From Lamellibrachia satsuma (Eukaryota; Annelida; Polychaeta; Sabellida; Siboglinidae), in NCBI GenBank assembly GCA_033239005.1, contig BSQZ01000021.1:7493516-7557515 (forward strand): a stretch of 64,000 nucleotides of DNA. Reading direction: 5' to 3'. The notes beneath the pieces were generated by a model. It worked only from the letters and a program-made list of their open reading frames with translations. It did not search any database and was not told where the DNA came from. The first letter of the stretch is position 1. Every line of letters starts with the position of its first letter. Below are positions 22,679 to 35,375 of the stretch, one piece after another. The position numbers and the translations under genes were made by a program.

Positions 22679-23349
22679 GTGGTAAATAAGGGAGTATGTC
22701 ACAGGGTTAGGGTTAGGTGGTAAATAAGGGAGTATGTCACAGGGTTAGGGTTAGGTGGTAAATAAGGGAGTACGTCACAGGGTTAGGGTTAGGTGGTAAA
22801 TAAGGGAGTATGTCACAGGGTTAGGGTTAGGTGGTAAATAAGGGAGTACGTCACAGGGTTAGGGTTAGGTGGTAAATAAGGGAGTATGTCACAGGGTTAG
22901 GGTTAGGTGGTAAATAAGGGAGTACGTCACAGGGTTAGGGTTAGGTGGTAAATAAGGGAGTACGTCACAGGGTTAGGGTTAGGTGGTAAATAAGGGAGTA
23001 TGTCACAGGGTTAGGGTTAGGTGGTAAATAAGGGAGTACGTCACAGGGTTAGGGTTAGGTGGTAAATAAGGGAGTATGTCACAGGGTTAGGGTTAGGTGG
23101 TAAATAAGGGAGTATGTCACAGGGTTAGGGTTAGGTGGTAAATAAGGGAGTACGTCACAGGGTTAGGGTTAGGTGGTAAATAAGGGAGTATGTCACAGGG
23201 TTAGGGTTAGGTGGTAAATAAGGGAGTACGTCACAGGGTTAGGGTTAGGTGGTAAATAAGGGAGTATGTCACAGGGTTAGGGTTAGGTGGTAAATAAGGG
23301 AGTATGTCACAGGGTTAGGGTTAGGTGGTAAATAAGGGAGTACGTCACA
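22679..23349 (+). repeat. 38-bp minisatellite, 18 copies, with telomere-like hexamers
   Basis: The unit is GGTAAATAAGGGAGTAYGTC then ACAGGGTTAGGGTTAGGT. Copies are almost identical, differing at one site (TATGTCAC or TACGTCAC). Two TTAGGG-type hexamers lie in each unit. Confidence 0.97.
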
Positions 23350-23490
23350 TGGCTAAAGCGTCTCATGCATTTGGTGTGAGACTCGCGCATTTGGCTCCCA
23401 CTCTCACGCAGCTATCTGTAAATATCACGCGTATTTGCCGTTTAAAAGACGAATTAATACAAACAAGTTGATTTCCATGCACGTTTTGAT

Positions 23491-23605
<115 letters not shown>

Positions 23606-23869
23606 TTCCACGCACGCGCTGATAGTGTCGAGGGTCCAGGGGATGTCCGAAGTTATTCTTATCATTGTCGGTGAAGTCGCGCGTAAACGCCACATATGGA
23701 TTCACTCTTGGTTACCGACTGTCAAACTGGCAATGGACCGACAATTGATATTTGAACCAATAAAAAACTTGCTTAAGAAAGCTTAAAAGGAGGCTACACG
23801 AGCATACAACAAGTGTAGTAATAGTAGCAAGTATTGAGCGTGCCGAACGTCTGCTTCTTCTGAGTATTT

Positions 23870-24125
23870 ACACAAGCCAGACGTGTGTGGTGGGTTAAAA
23901 TGCCAGACGTCTACCATGTCATTTCGAAATTAGAAAGTCCTAAATGATGAGCAGTTGAGTTCTGATATCAGATTGACGAGGGTCCGAATGTGCGTTCATA
24001 GTTGCTTTCAATAAAACTTAAATAAGACTGCGCTCTTTAGAAGTTTTCCGATCATGTTTAGGTGTAATTGTTATGGGGTAGAAGATTGATGCGTATTACA
24101 CATTTTGTCTTACGAGAGATCAATA
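23870..24125 (-). repeat. Dispersed repeat family Y, copy 2 (inverted)
   Basis: This is the inverse copy of the repeat at 2457-2725. In both copies a TA tract lies nearby on the GATCTCTCG side or beyond the other end. Confidence 0.8.
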
Positions 24126-24384
24126 TTATGTTACCATAACCGTTTCAGAACCATTGGACATACTTCGTAACGTATTTAATTTAAAATGTACAATATTTGT
24201 CAAATAATCATTTTTCCAGTGTTTAAAGCGCTCTTCACGGTAGAAATACGAATGACTAGAAGTGCTGCCACTTGGTGTCCTGTTGGTAAACTATGCACAC
24301 TTTTTCAATGTTTGGATCCGCCCATGATCTCACGCATGTTTCTCGACACAACATGGCAGCTCTGATGTCAATCTCCATGGCCTC

Positions 24385-24475
24385 ATTTTGGCTTAAAACG
24401 TGCACTGCTTCTATGTAAAGTGCTGACACGTGGTGAGCAACGCTTCAACCATAAAGTGAATAACTACAATTAACA
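24385..24475 (+). repeat. Dispersed repeat family W, copy 2
   Basis: This is the shorter copy matching 21900-22065. No function is evident. Confidence 0.55.
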
Positions 24476-24930
24476 CACTAAATGCCATAGTTCTTTGTTA
24501 AAAGTGACTACGGAGTATCGTACGCCCACGCACACAAAAACGAAATAACTACGCGATAAACGAACGTCGTAACACGGACACGAAGTACACGAGACAGAAA
24601 CTAACAAAACACATGTTAAATGAATGTTGTTGAGTATATACACCGGGTGCAAGACATAACACAGGGAGACAGAAACAAACAAACTGCACGTTAAACGAGT
24701 GTTGTTGGAAGTGTATTCCTTGTGGAATGCTACTGACGTTTTTAGAAGCTGTTTTTGTTCTCTTGGTCTTCACTCGGATGTGTAATGTCATTATGTGCGT
24801 TTCAGTGCCTCGTCCCAGTAGCTCATCGTTCAATTCACCTAGGCGAAAACAAAGTGTTATATTATTACGTATGTGCACGAACTCAGCTAGACTTTATTTT
24901 GTCAACACGGATACAAGCGGCTGCTCTCGT

Positions 24931-25115
<185 letters not shown>

Positions 25116-25229
25116 GGAACAAACCACATTGACCCCTGATAGTGCTTCTAATTTGCTCCTCCATGTATACCAATGGTGCGGGTTGTGAGCCCCTGCTATA
25201 TTTTCATAACCAGTGTCACAGTCTCAAGA

Positions 25230-25688
<459 letters not shown>

Positions 25689-25876
25689 TGTCATGTTGGC
25701 TGGTGCCGCCCTCTATTAGTTGAACACTAAACAAGCATTTTAGTGGGACGCACTTCCGAACGATGACACCGACACGAAACTCCTGAAATGTGCCCGATCA
25801 CATCTCAACTATCACTGATTCTAACGTAATAACGGTAGTTATTAAACACGTGTTTTACTAATGTAGTTACACGACA
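25689..25876 (+). repeat. 5' LTR (188 bp)
   Basis: It begins TGTCATG and ends ACGACA. It shares its first ~31 and last ~97 bases with the 3' LTR and carries an extra ~60 bp between. The DNA just inside (TGTTGGCAGACAGCGGGTG) is where a primer binding site should be, but I could not name the tRNA. Confidence 0.92.
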
Positions 25877-26051
25877 TGTTGGCAGACAGCGGGTGTAAGT
25901 AAAGCCACGCCCAGTAATTGCAGAAAGCCACGAGGCACATCACCGAACGTTCAAATGAGCGCTACGACTACCGGTACGCAATAAACTGTAGTCTGTACTA
26001 ACGAGGTCACAGATACAGTCAGTGGCAGTGAATGTTACAACTGTAAACAAT

Positions 26052-26652
26052 ATGCCGCATTTTAAACAACAGGACGAGTTTAATTTCGCCCAACCAGCCG
26101 AATGGCCGACATGGAGCCGGATTTTCCAACGGTTTAGGCTGGCTGAGAAATTATGGCGACATACAAGTCATTTTGTTACTGTACGCAATTGAATGGGGGC
26201 AGGAATCAGAAATTATCATGAGAACACTCGCACTTACAGAAGTAGAACAAAAGAATTTTGACACTGTCATGAGTAAATTTGATAGCTACTTTCGCCCAAA
26301 AGTTAACTATATAGAATATAGAATGGCATTCCAACAACGGGCACAACAACATGAGAGGTCGATTGAACAATTCATAAGAGCCTTGTATGAGATAGATGAA
26401 AATTGTAACTATGGTGAACAGAAACACGAGAATATCCGTGACATAATCATCATAGGGTGCCGAGACAAAGAGTTGTCTCGATCCTTTCGCTTAAAGGGAA
26501 ATGAACTACCATTAGATGACGCTGTCACTACTGCCAGGCAATATGAACAGGTCAAATGTCAATTAAATGTCAAACAGTCGGCAGACGTCGACGAGGTAAC
26601 ATCGAGGTTCAGGAACATGTCTCATAAGCAACCCGGGCTACCAAACAGATAG
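26052..26652 (+). pseudogene. gag of the Ty3/gypsy element, frameshifted
   Basis: The likely start is the ATG at 26052 (MPHFKQQDEFNF). The frame is lost near 26150-26170 and resumes in the frame read from 26173 to the stop at 26652. The long part reads as a gypsy capsid region (EYRMAFQQRAQQ, SIEQFIRALYEI). Two CCHC-type zinc knuckles lie beyond the stop in a third frame (see next entry). Gag would coat and package the element's RNA. Confidence 0.8.
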
Positions 26653-26699
26653 AAAAGACAGCCGTGGTCCCGCAACCGAGCTAAGACGTGGCTGGCATA

Positions 26700-27268
26700 G
26701 ACAGGGTCGTGCATTAGCCTGTGGTCGATGTGATCGATCGCACAAACCAAACGACGTGTGTCCTGCTCGTGACCGAAAATGTAGAAATTGTGACAAAATC
26801 GGACATTTCCAACAAATGTGCCGGACAAGAAACGTAAAGGAAGTTACATCCACTAAACCACAGTATAACAAACACAACTACTTTCTTGGATCTGTACCCA
26901 AAGGGCAGAAGGAAGAACCGTGGTGTGTGTCGCTTCAAATCGAAGCGTCGAGCGTGTTGTTCAAGATCGATTCAGGCGCTGATGTCACGACGATAGATGT
27001 CAAAACGTACAAGTCAATGGCCAACCCACCAGACATGAGGCCAACGTCAGACACATTAGCCGGTGCTGGGGGAGAAATAACGTGCTACGGAAAATTCCAC
27101 ACGACAACGAGATCAAAGGATCGAGAGCACGTCATCGATGTCTATGTCATTGACGGTAGCACCCTATTGGGTAGACCAAACGCATCTGCATTGGGCTTTA
27201 TCGAGTTCAACCGAGAGCTATCGCAGAGCAGACTATTGATTCAGATGTATTCGGAGACACTGGATTGA
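26700..27268 (+). pseudogene. zinc knuckles and aspartic protease of the Ty3/gypsy element
   Basis: Two cysteine/histidine knuckles are visible: CGRCDRSHKPNDVC and CRNCDKIGHFQQMC. The protease active site KIDSGADVTT follows (Asp codon at 26969), then the flap/ILGR-like GSTLLGRPNA. The frame is closed by a TGA at 27266-27268 that overlaps the next ATG. The region is separated from gag by a frameshift or stop. Confidence 0.85.
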
Positions 27269-28460
27269 TGAAAACTTCACCAGTGAACATCAAAATCAGT
27301 GAAGGTGCAACACCTTACCACGTGAACGTCGCTCACCGAGTGCCGATACAGTTACTTCCCAAGGTAGAGGACGAATTGAGGAGGATGGAGAGAGCCGGCA
27401 TCATCAAGAAGATAACAGAGCCGACTCCGTGGTGTGCTCCGATGGTCGCTGCGCCGAAGAAGCCGGACAAGGTCAGAATATGCATCGACCTCAAACAGCT
27501 AAACAAGGTCGTGCAGAGAGAGAGAGGTACATCGTCCATGCAATATCGTAGGTTCTAGCCAAGCTCACTGGTTCAGTTTGCTTCTCAAAGCTGGATGCTC
27601 CAGGAGGATACTGGCAACTTGCATTGGACGAGGAAATTTCGAAACTAACTACGTTCATCACTCCTCTGGGCCGCGTTTGCATGACGCGGGACCCGTTCGG
27701 GATATCGAGCGCAAGCGAAATTTTTCAGAGGAAGATGGAGGAACTTCTAGAAGGCCTGAGGGGAGTCGAGAGCTATCAGGACGACATCATCGTTCACTGA
27801 CGTACGGTCGAAGAACACAACCCCGTACTTCAGATAGTGATGTAAAGGATCAAAGAGTCGGGGCTGAAATTGAATCAACAAAAATGTATCTTCAGTCAGT
27901 CCGAGCTAGAGTTCCTTGGGCACAAGATAGGAAAGGGAGGTACCAGCCCACATCCATCCGAACAAGGTCAGAGCGATCGTTGACCTGGAACAACCGAGCA
28001 GTGTGTCCGAGCTCAAAAAAGTTATGGAGAATGTTCAACCACTAGGAAACACAAAATCACTAAACGACCTGTTGAAAAACACGAGGTGTTCACCAAGATA
28101 AAGACAATGGTGACGAGCGCCCCTACACGCCCATACTTCGACACCAACAAGCCGACTACGGTTAGCGCAGATGCTAGCAGCTACGGCATTGGATGCGTGC
28201 TACTACAAGAAAGCGATGGCAAACAACATCCAGTGGCATTCTTTTCACGCACACCAACTCCCACGGAACAGCAGTACGCACATATAGAGCGAGAGTGTTT
28301 GGCATGTGTCTGGAGTTGCGAGAAGTTTATGCAGTACCTTCGTGGACTCCATTCGTTTCGTTTGATTGCGGATCACAAGCCACTGGTACCACTAATCGGC
28401 GAAAAGGACTTGACTATGTTGCCATTTAGGTGTCAACGTCTCCAGAGGCGCATGATGTGA
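27268..28460 (+). pseudogene. reverse transcriptase and RNase H of the Ty3/gypsy element
   Basis: The RT fingers (ERAGIIKKITEPTPWCAPM, RICIDLKQLNKVV) are in frame to 27558. After a frameshift the palm continues with KLDAPGGYWQLALDEE, and ends with the catalytic YQDD (Tyr codon at 27774) just before a stop. RNase H is recognisable at 28086-28460 (ADASSYGIGCVLLQE, YAHIERECLA, ADHKPL). At least three frame changes separate these blocks. Confidence 0.88.
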
Positions 28461-28875
28461 TTCAATCCAAAGCCCGAGTTCGTGCCAGGGAAGCAGCTAG
28501 TCGTCGCTGACCTGCTGTCGAGAAAGCCACTAAGAGAGTCAGTAGAAGCAATCACAGTACAGCAGGAGGAAGACGTGTCCCTGTACGTCAAAACGACAGT
28601 TAGCCAGTGGCCAGCCTCATCGAGTAAGCTGGACCAACTAAGACGGGCTACAACAGACGACAAACAGATGCAGATGGCCATTCGATTCATGCAGCAGGGG
28701 TGGCCTATATATGCCCAAGACATCCCATTGGGGCTAGGACCACCCTTTAAAGCTTGTCATCTTATATCGATCGCAGAAGACTTGCTTTTGTATGATGATC
28801 GCATCGTTGTGCCAAGATCCATGCGACAGGAAATCCTCAGTCGGATACACGATGGTCATCCGGGGGTCGTCAAAA

Positions 28876-28934
<59 letters not shown>

Positions 28935-29967
28935 AAATGTCAGTCTGGTGGTCAGGGCTGAGTGATGAGATATCTACAATGGTGGAGAACTGCAGCCACT
29001 GCCAAATCGGACGCTCTACTCAACGCAGCGAGCCACTAATGACGGCACCACTCCCTGATCGTGCGTGGTCACATTTAGCAGCAGACGTATGAGAGTTGAA
29101 AGGCAAGAGATATCTTGTCGTCATCGACTATTAATCGAGATACCTGGAAATCGCCCATCTGACAACGCCTACTAGTCAAGCTGTGATCCTGCAGTTCAAG
29201 GACATGTTCGCTCGATGGGGACTGTATGACAAAATAACAACAGACAACGGACCTCAATTCTCGTCGGACGAGTTTAGACAGTTCGCTAATGACTACACAT
29301 CTCAACACGTAACTAGCAGTCCGGGCTTCCCCCAGTCGAACGGCAAAGCTGAACTGAACGGGCAGTCCAAATCGCAAAGAAGATCCTCGTTCAGGACGAT
29401 CCATCCCTGGGGCTGATGACGTAGCATCAACGGGGAGAAGTCCCGCCATGATGATGACGCGACGAGAGATGCAGACGCTACTGTCATGTCTCCGGAGAAA
29501 CTTGTACCCGAAGAGTCACCCTGACGTACGCACCCGAGATGCTCGATACAAAGCAACTAATCAACAGAACTTCAATAAGCGCAGGGGAGCTCGTCCCTTG
29601 TCAAACCTACAACAGTGTGATCACGTCCGAGTAAAAATGGATGGAGAAAAGGCGTGGAGAACAAAAGGAAATGTGCAACAACCGTGCAACACCCCAAGGT
29701 CGTATCTTGTGGAGACAGACCAGGGCGCTGTGCTGAGGAGAAACACGTAACACATACAGGCGATACCGGGAAGGCCGGCACAAACGGCCGCGGCAGCGTC
29801 GAACGTATTGGCGTACCCTGAAACGCCATCTCTTCTACACAGCGAGAAAACATTCGTTGAAGACATCCCGGAAGGAGTCTCTCGTGAGACGTCAGCAGAC
29901 AAAACGCCGCTTCGACGCTCTTCACGTGCTTCGAAACCAGTCAACCGTCTCATCAGTGAAATGTAGC
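28461..29967 (+). pseudogene. integrase of the Ty3/gypsy element, interrupted by a GA repeat
   Basis: The RNase H-integrase connection ends with VVADLLSRKPL. The HHCC zinc module begins at ILSRIHDGHPG, but a (GA)n tract (28879-28931) separates its His half from its Cys half (ENCSHCQIGRS). The catalytic core shows VVIDY, TDNGPQFSSDEF and PQSNGKAE, so the three acidic positions look present. In-frame stops occur (for example after AADV and in VVIDY). The C-terminal tail ends near 29967 with a basic PLRRSSRASKP segment. Confidence 0.87.
28879..28931 (+). repeat. (GA)n microsatellite inside the integrase
   Basis: An almost pure GA run of 53 bp sits between the His and Cys pairs of the integrase zinc-binding module. 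It translates to repeated Arg-Glu. Confidence 0.97.
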
Positions 29968-29992
29968 CTGCAACAACGCAGAGCGCACGGGG

Positions 29993-30112
29993 CATAATAA
30001 TACCCTATCGTATTCGCAATGCCTAGTGCATGGGGTATGGTAATCCCCTATCGTATTCGCAATGCCTAGTGCATGGGGTATGGTAATCCCCTATCGTGTT
30101 CATAATGCTTTA
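29993..30112 (+). repeat. 43-bp tandem repeat before the 3' LTR
   Basis: There are about 2.7 copies of a unit containing GGGGTATGGTAATCCCC and GTATTCGCAATGCCTAG, in the untranslated stretch between integrase and the polypurine tract. Each unit has a short inverted repeat (GGGG...CCCC). Confidence 0.85.
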
Positions 30113-30245
30113 GCATGTAAGAATGTTGTGTTACCAGAGTTTGGCATTGTTGAACCTTTGCACGTAGTTCAGTCGTTGTATTGTTGATCGTAAGCTGAAC
30201 GTTTCACCGTCCAGTAAAGATGTTGTTTAAACTTAATAAGGGAGA

Positions 30246-30373
30246 TGTCATGTTAGCTGGTGCCGCCCTCTATTAGCTCCTGGAACGTGCCCGATCACAT
30301 CTCAACTGTCACTGATTCTAACGTAATAAAAGTAGTCATTAAACACGTGTTTTACTAATGTAGTTACACGACA
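30246..30373 (+). repeat. 3' LTR (128 bp, internally deleted)
   Basis: It has the same termini as the 5' LTR but lacks about 60 internal bases between CTCTATTAG and CTCCTG. Several substitutions separate the pair (for example GTTGGC against GTTAGC, and TAACGG against TAAAAG). This marks an old insertion or recombination between variants. Confidence 0.92.
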
Positions 30374-32340
30374 CCTTGAATGTTATATTTCTCTTAATCA
30401 ACCCAAGAATTTGATTACCCTTTGAAGCTGCAATACCACACTGCTCTTAAACTTTCATATTAGCACTTACTGTAGCTCCTAAGTCATTTTCTTTTACAGT
30501 AGTACCTAGAACAGTATTTTATAGTTTACATCGAAGTTCCCGTGTCCTGTATGTAGTATGTAGGCATTTATATATCCCATATCATGGGATATATAAACCT
30601 AGTTTATCTATTTACATTTATTATATTTCTTGTACAGCGCATCGATCCGCCATGCGGGAATTAGCGCTATAGAAAAATAGTATTATTATTATTATATCTA
30701 TAATTTCTCAGAAAATGTTATTAATTTGTCTAGATCATTTTTATAAATGTTGTTTATCACCATCATTGTTAACCCTTCTAAACACTGTCTTCCGCCAATT
30801 TCAGCACATTGTTTGTTATATTATCGTCCAAGTCTGATACATACTAAGACTAATAAGGTCCTATTACTGTTCCTTGCGGTACCCACTTAAAGCTGACTTC
30901 CAATTTGAAACCTTCCCATCTACTACAACAACAGACTACAACGCATTGTATTCTGTCAGTCAGCTTTTTTTCTATCAAGTTGATTATGCCAACCCTGATA
31001 CCATGGGCTTTTAATATAAGTAGCAATCTTTGATGTGGCACTTTATCAAAAACTTTCGGAAAATCTATGTATGTAATATCTATTGGCGATCCCTCGTCTA
31101 TCCACTTAGCGATTTCTTCCAAAAAAACATAAGATGTTTGTTAAGCATGGCCTCGCTTTCAAGAATCCATGTCGACATGGATTTAATAATGTATGCCTAA
31201 CAAGGAAGTCCACCATATAGTCTTTAATTAACCATTCTAATAAATTACAAGTCACTGATAGTAAGCTCACTGGTCTGTAATTCTCTGATTTATTTCTCGA
31301 ACGCTTTTTAAATAATGGTATGATGTTTGCTTCTTTCCATTCAAAAGGAATCACTCCCTCTTGTAACGACAACTCTTGCAAATGGTATACTAATTTGTTT
31401 TACGGTTTCTATTAGTAGTTTTTGAGGAATTCCATCCACTCCAGGTGATTTGTGATCTGTCATTGCTTTTATTTTCTTAGCTACCTTTTCTGGAGTTACA
31501 ATTAACTGCCCTAAATAGTTCCATTTAGCCTATTGAAATTTAACACCTTGAACTGGCAATGAACTAATATCATATGTGGTAAACACTGAACTGAAGTATT
31601 CATTTAGGTCTTCCGCCATTAAAACATTTTGTGATATTATATTTCCAGCACTTTTTTCTAGTGGTCTAGCCTTGTCTCGTGGGTTTTGATTACTCCTGAT
31701 ATATACATAAAAACTCTTGCTGTCATATTTATGTTACATGCTAATTTTTGACCATAGATTCTTTTAGATTGTCTAATTTCATTCGTAGCTGCATTAAGTG
31801 CCCTCTTTGTAATTTGTGTAGTCTTCGTCCTTTCTTGTACGCCTTCCACATAGTTTGCTTGTACGCTATTTTTCTAATAGCTTCTTGTTTTTTCCAGACC
31901 GTTTTCCTTGTTTTTCCAAGGCACCAAATTGATCAATGTTACTCACAATTAAATATTTTAGAATGTTCCAACATTTAATTGCGATCTAATTTCTCAGCAT
32001 GTTATTCCAAAGTATTTTCTCATATCTTTATATTTACCTTCGTGGAAGTTTCTCCTGGATTTGTTGTACTTTCTGATTTCACTTTGATGTCAAAATGTAT
32101 TTGAATATGATCACAGTTACCGAATGTCTCGTCTATTTTGACATTGTCCATTAATTAATTGTGTGAAGACAAAACTAAGTCTAATACATTCTTCCCCTGG
32201 TTGGTTCTACCACGTGTTAAGTAAGGAAGCTATCCTGAATTAAAAGTAGAAACTGTTGTTCCTTACCCTGTACTCTCTAGAGATTTCTATTATTGTGTCC
32301 TTGGTTAAAATCTCCTTTATCCCTTATAATATGTTACCCT
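30374..32340 (-). mobile_element. CR1-like LINE copy A, 5' part (RT and endonuclease remnants)
   Basis: Read on the minus strand from about 32340: endonuclease end, a linker, RT motifs (SPGVDGIPQ-type, FEWKEANIIPLFKKRSRNKS, YIDFPKVFDKVPHQRL) and then the thumb. It has many stops. It resumes at 25688 on the other side of the LTR element. A SINE-like tail with ATT repeats is inserted at about 30567-30700. Homology may extend further, to about 32450, but becomes hard to see. Confidence 0.85.
30567..30705 (+). mobile_element. SINE-like insertion tail with (ATT)n
   Basis: Inside LINE copy A lies a foreign block ending CTTGTACAGCGCATCG...TTAGCGCTATAGAAAAATAG followed by ATT repeats. This AGCGCTATA-(ATT)n ending is typical of tRNA-derived SINE tails in many animals. 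A perfect 14-bp inverted repeat (30567-30580 and 30584-30597) marks its left side. I did not see a tRNA-like head. Confidence 0.5.
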
Positions 32341-32904
32341 TTGAGAGGTCATTTAACAGTTATTCATAATTGGCCTGTCTACTTTCATTATTTACTCACA
32401 GGAGATCAAATAAGCACTGCTCGTTTTCTTAGGTTTATTCAATATACAACCAGGGTATGTTTGTTTTATCCTGGCATGCGGTATGCTGTTCTCTAGAAGA
32501 ATGACATTTTACGTATAGAATGTGTCTCTGCAAGTCCCCAGGGGGCGATACTGTTTTGATTCGTACTTGCTGGCTCGCTGGGAAAATATTGATCCTGTTA
32601 CGCACACACGTTATAATTATTAGTATAATTGTTGTTGTTATTGTTATTGTTGTTGTTACTATTTTTTTGTCATTAGCATTTTATTGAAGAGGATTTTTAT
32701 TTTAAATGTCACGTAGAGGTACACGTCTACAAAGTGTACCAATGTTTCTCTTGAGACGTGAGTTGAGATGGTATCGCCCCCTGTGAGCTTGTAATCACAC
32801 ACATTTTGGTTTGCCGTATTTTAATCCGAAGTGAATACAATACAATACAACACAGTACAGTACAATGCAATAAAATAATAAAAACGTATTTATTTTGACA
32901 AAAA

Positions 32905-33066
<162 letters not shown>

Positions 33067-33914
33067 TTTGTATTTACAAAAAAAAACACGCATTAGATGG
33101 CCCAATGTCGTGGGATATATCATGGAGAGTGTGGCCTTGATACTAACTACCGCACTACAAACACCTTTACGCCTACACTTTTTAATGCTTTTTCTAACGA
33201 AATCAGGCGAAAAGTTCAGGTAGTTACATATTCAACGTGTGGTTTATCATGAATCAGTGCGAAGTATGTATGCATGTATGTTTTTGTATGTATGCATGTA
33301 TGTATGTATGTAGGACACGTCCCACCGTTTGCCAACATCACTATTTGGATTAAGCTCAACCAAATCGCCCTAAGATCGTTGTTAATATATCGTTATTATA
33401 ATAAGTAGAAGGGTGTTTATCTATTTCGTGGGCAAGCGGGTGCCATTTTGTGTTTTTGTTATTTGCGGGTAAGACTCCTCCCACAGTTTTCAAGCATCAC
33501 TTTTTGTATTCAGCACACCCAAGTCACTTTATGTCGTTTGTTGGCATGTTTTAAAAAAAATGCTTACGGGACCGTTTTTAAGAGACATATTTGGATTTCA
33601 GCACCAGGCTATGCCTAGGCCGGATCGAAGACGATAAATAATAATAGTTTAATGAGTATGCGAAAACTAGGCACAGTGGTATATATAAGACTAGTGTCAT
33701 CATATTATGCGTATGCTGAAACTCTGTAAATGGTTTGTTGAAACTAGCTTCATCATATCTAGCTTTATTATTATTTAATACAGTGAAATGTTGAAAGTTG
33801 AAGCTATTTTCCAAGCGTAGTTGAGTTAATGGCTGAATATACTAGAATGGTGTTCATATTTCATTGATCCACTTTCCGAGGTCGTTTATCACAGTTCGTT
33901 CTACTTATTTTACT

Positions 33915-34720
<806 letters not shown>

Positions 34721-34940
34721 ACTGTTCAACAACTCTTTGGGGAGACCGGGCAGTACTGGCGCATGGGGCTGATTGAATGTTGCGATCCGTTGGAAAATTA
34801 ATACACTAATCCTACTGCGGTTCAATCACGCGAACACCTGTAGCATTACGTACAACAGTAGAACATTGCAGCCACAAAGACGCAGCTACGCGAAAGTTAT
34901 TATGGTTTTTTCACAACGTTGAGTAATAAAATTGGAACAT

Positions 34941-35375
34941 AGTGAAGGTATGATACTTGGTGAAGGTACGATACATGGTGAAGGTATGATACATGGTGAA
35001 GGTATGATACTTGGTGAAGGTATGATACTTGGTGAAGGTATGATACTTGGTGAAGGTATGATACATGGTGAAGGTATGATACTTGGTGAAGGTATGATAC
35101 TTGGTGAAGGTATGATACTTGGTGAAGGTATGATACATGGTGAAGGTATGATACTTGGTGAAGGTATGATACTTGGTGAAGGTATGATACATGGTGAAGG
35201 TATGACACTTGGTGAAGGTATGATACTAGGTGAAGGTATGATACTTGGTGAAGGTATGATACTTGGTGAAGCTGTGATACATAGTGAAGGTATGATACTT
35301 GGTGAAGGTATGATACTTGGTGAAGGTGTGATACATGGTGAAGGTGTGATACTTGGTGAAGGTGTGATACTTGGG
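34941..35375 (+). repeat. 18-bp minisatellite, about 24 copies
   Basis: The unit is GGTGAAGGTATGATACTT, with ACTTGGT and ACATGGT subtypes. The subtypes follow irregular three- or four-unit periods, a higher-order pattern. Confidence 0.95.

Larger units (their letters stand above)
25689..30373 (+). mobile_element. Ty3/gypsy LTR retrotransposon, degenerate copy
   Basis: The element is bounded by LTRs starting TGTCATGTT and ending TTACACGACA. It has a perfect 5-bp target duplication, CCTTG, at 25684-25688 and 30374-30378. Gag, CCHC knuckles, protease, reverse transcriptase, RNase H and integrase follow in the gypsy order. A purine tract (AATAAGGGAGA, 30234-30245) precedes the 3' LTR. The protein style (YQDD reverse transcriptase, PLRRSSRASKP-like C-terminus) is that of metazoan gypsy/K02A2.6-like pol proteins. 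Several frameshifts and stops interrupt it, so it cannot move autonomously. It sits inside an older minus-strand LINE. Confidence 0.93.

Noticed and set aside
22679..23349. Interstitial telomere or CRISPR-like array
   Set aside because: Not pure TTAGGG repeats, and units are contiguous with no spacers; the genome is animal. It is a minisatellite.
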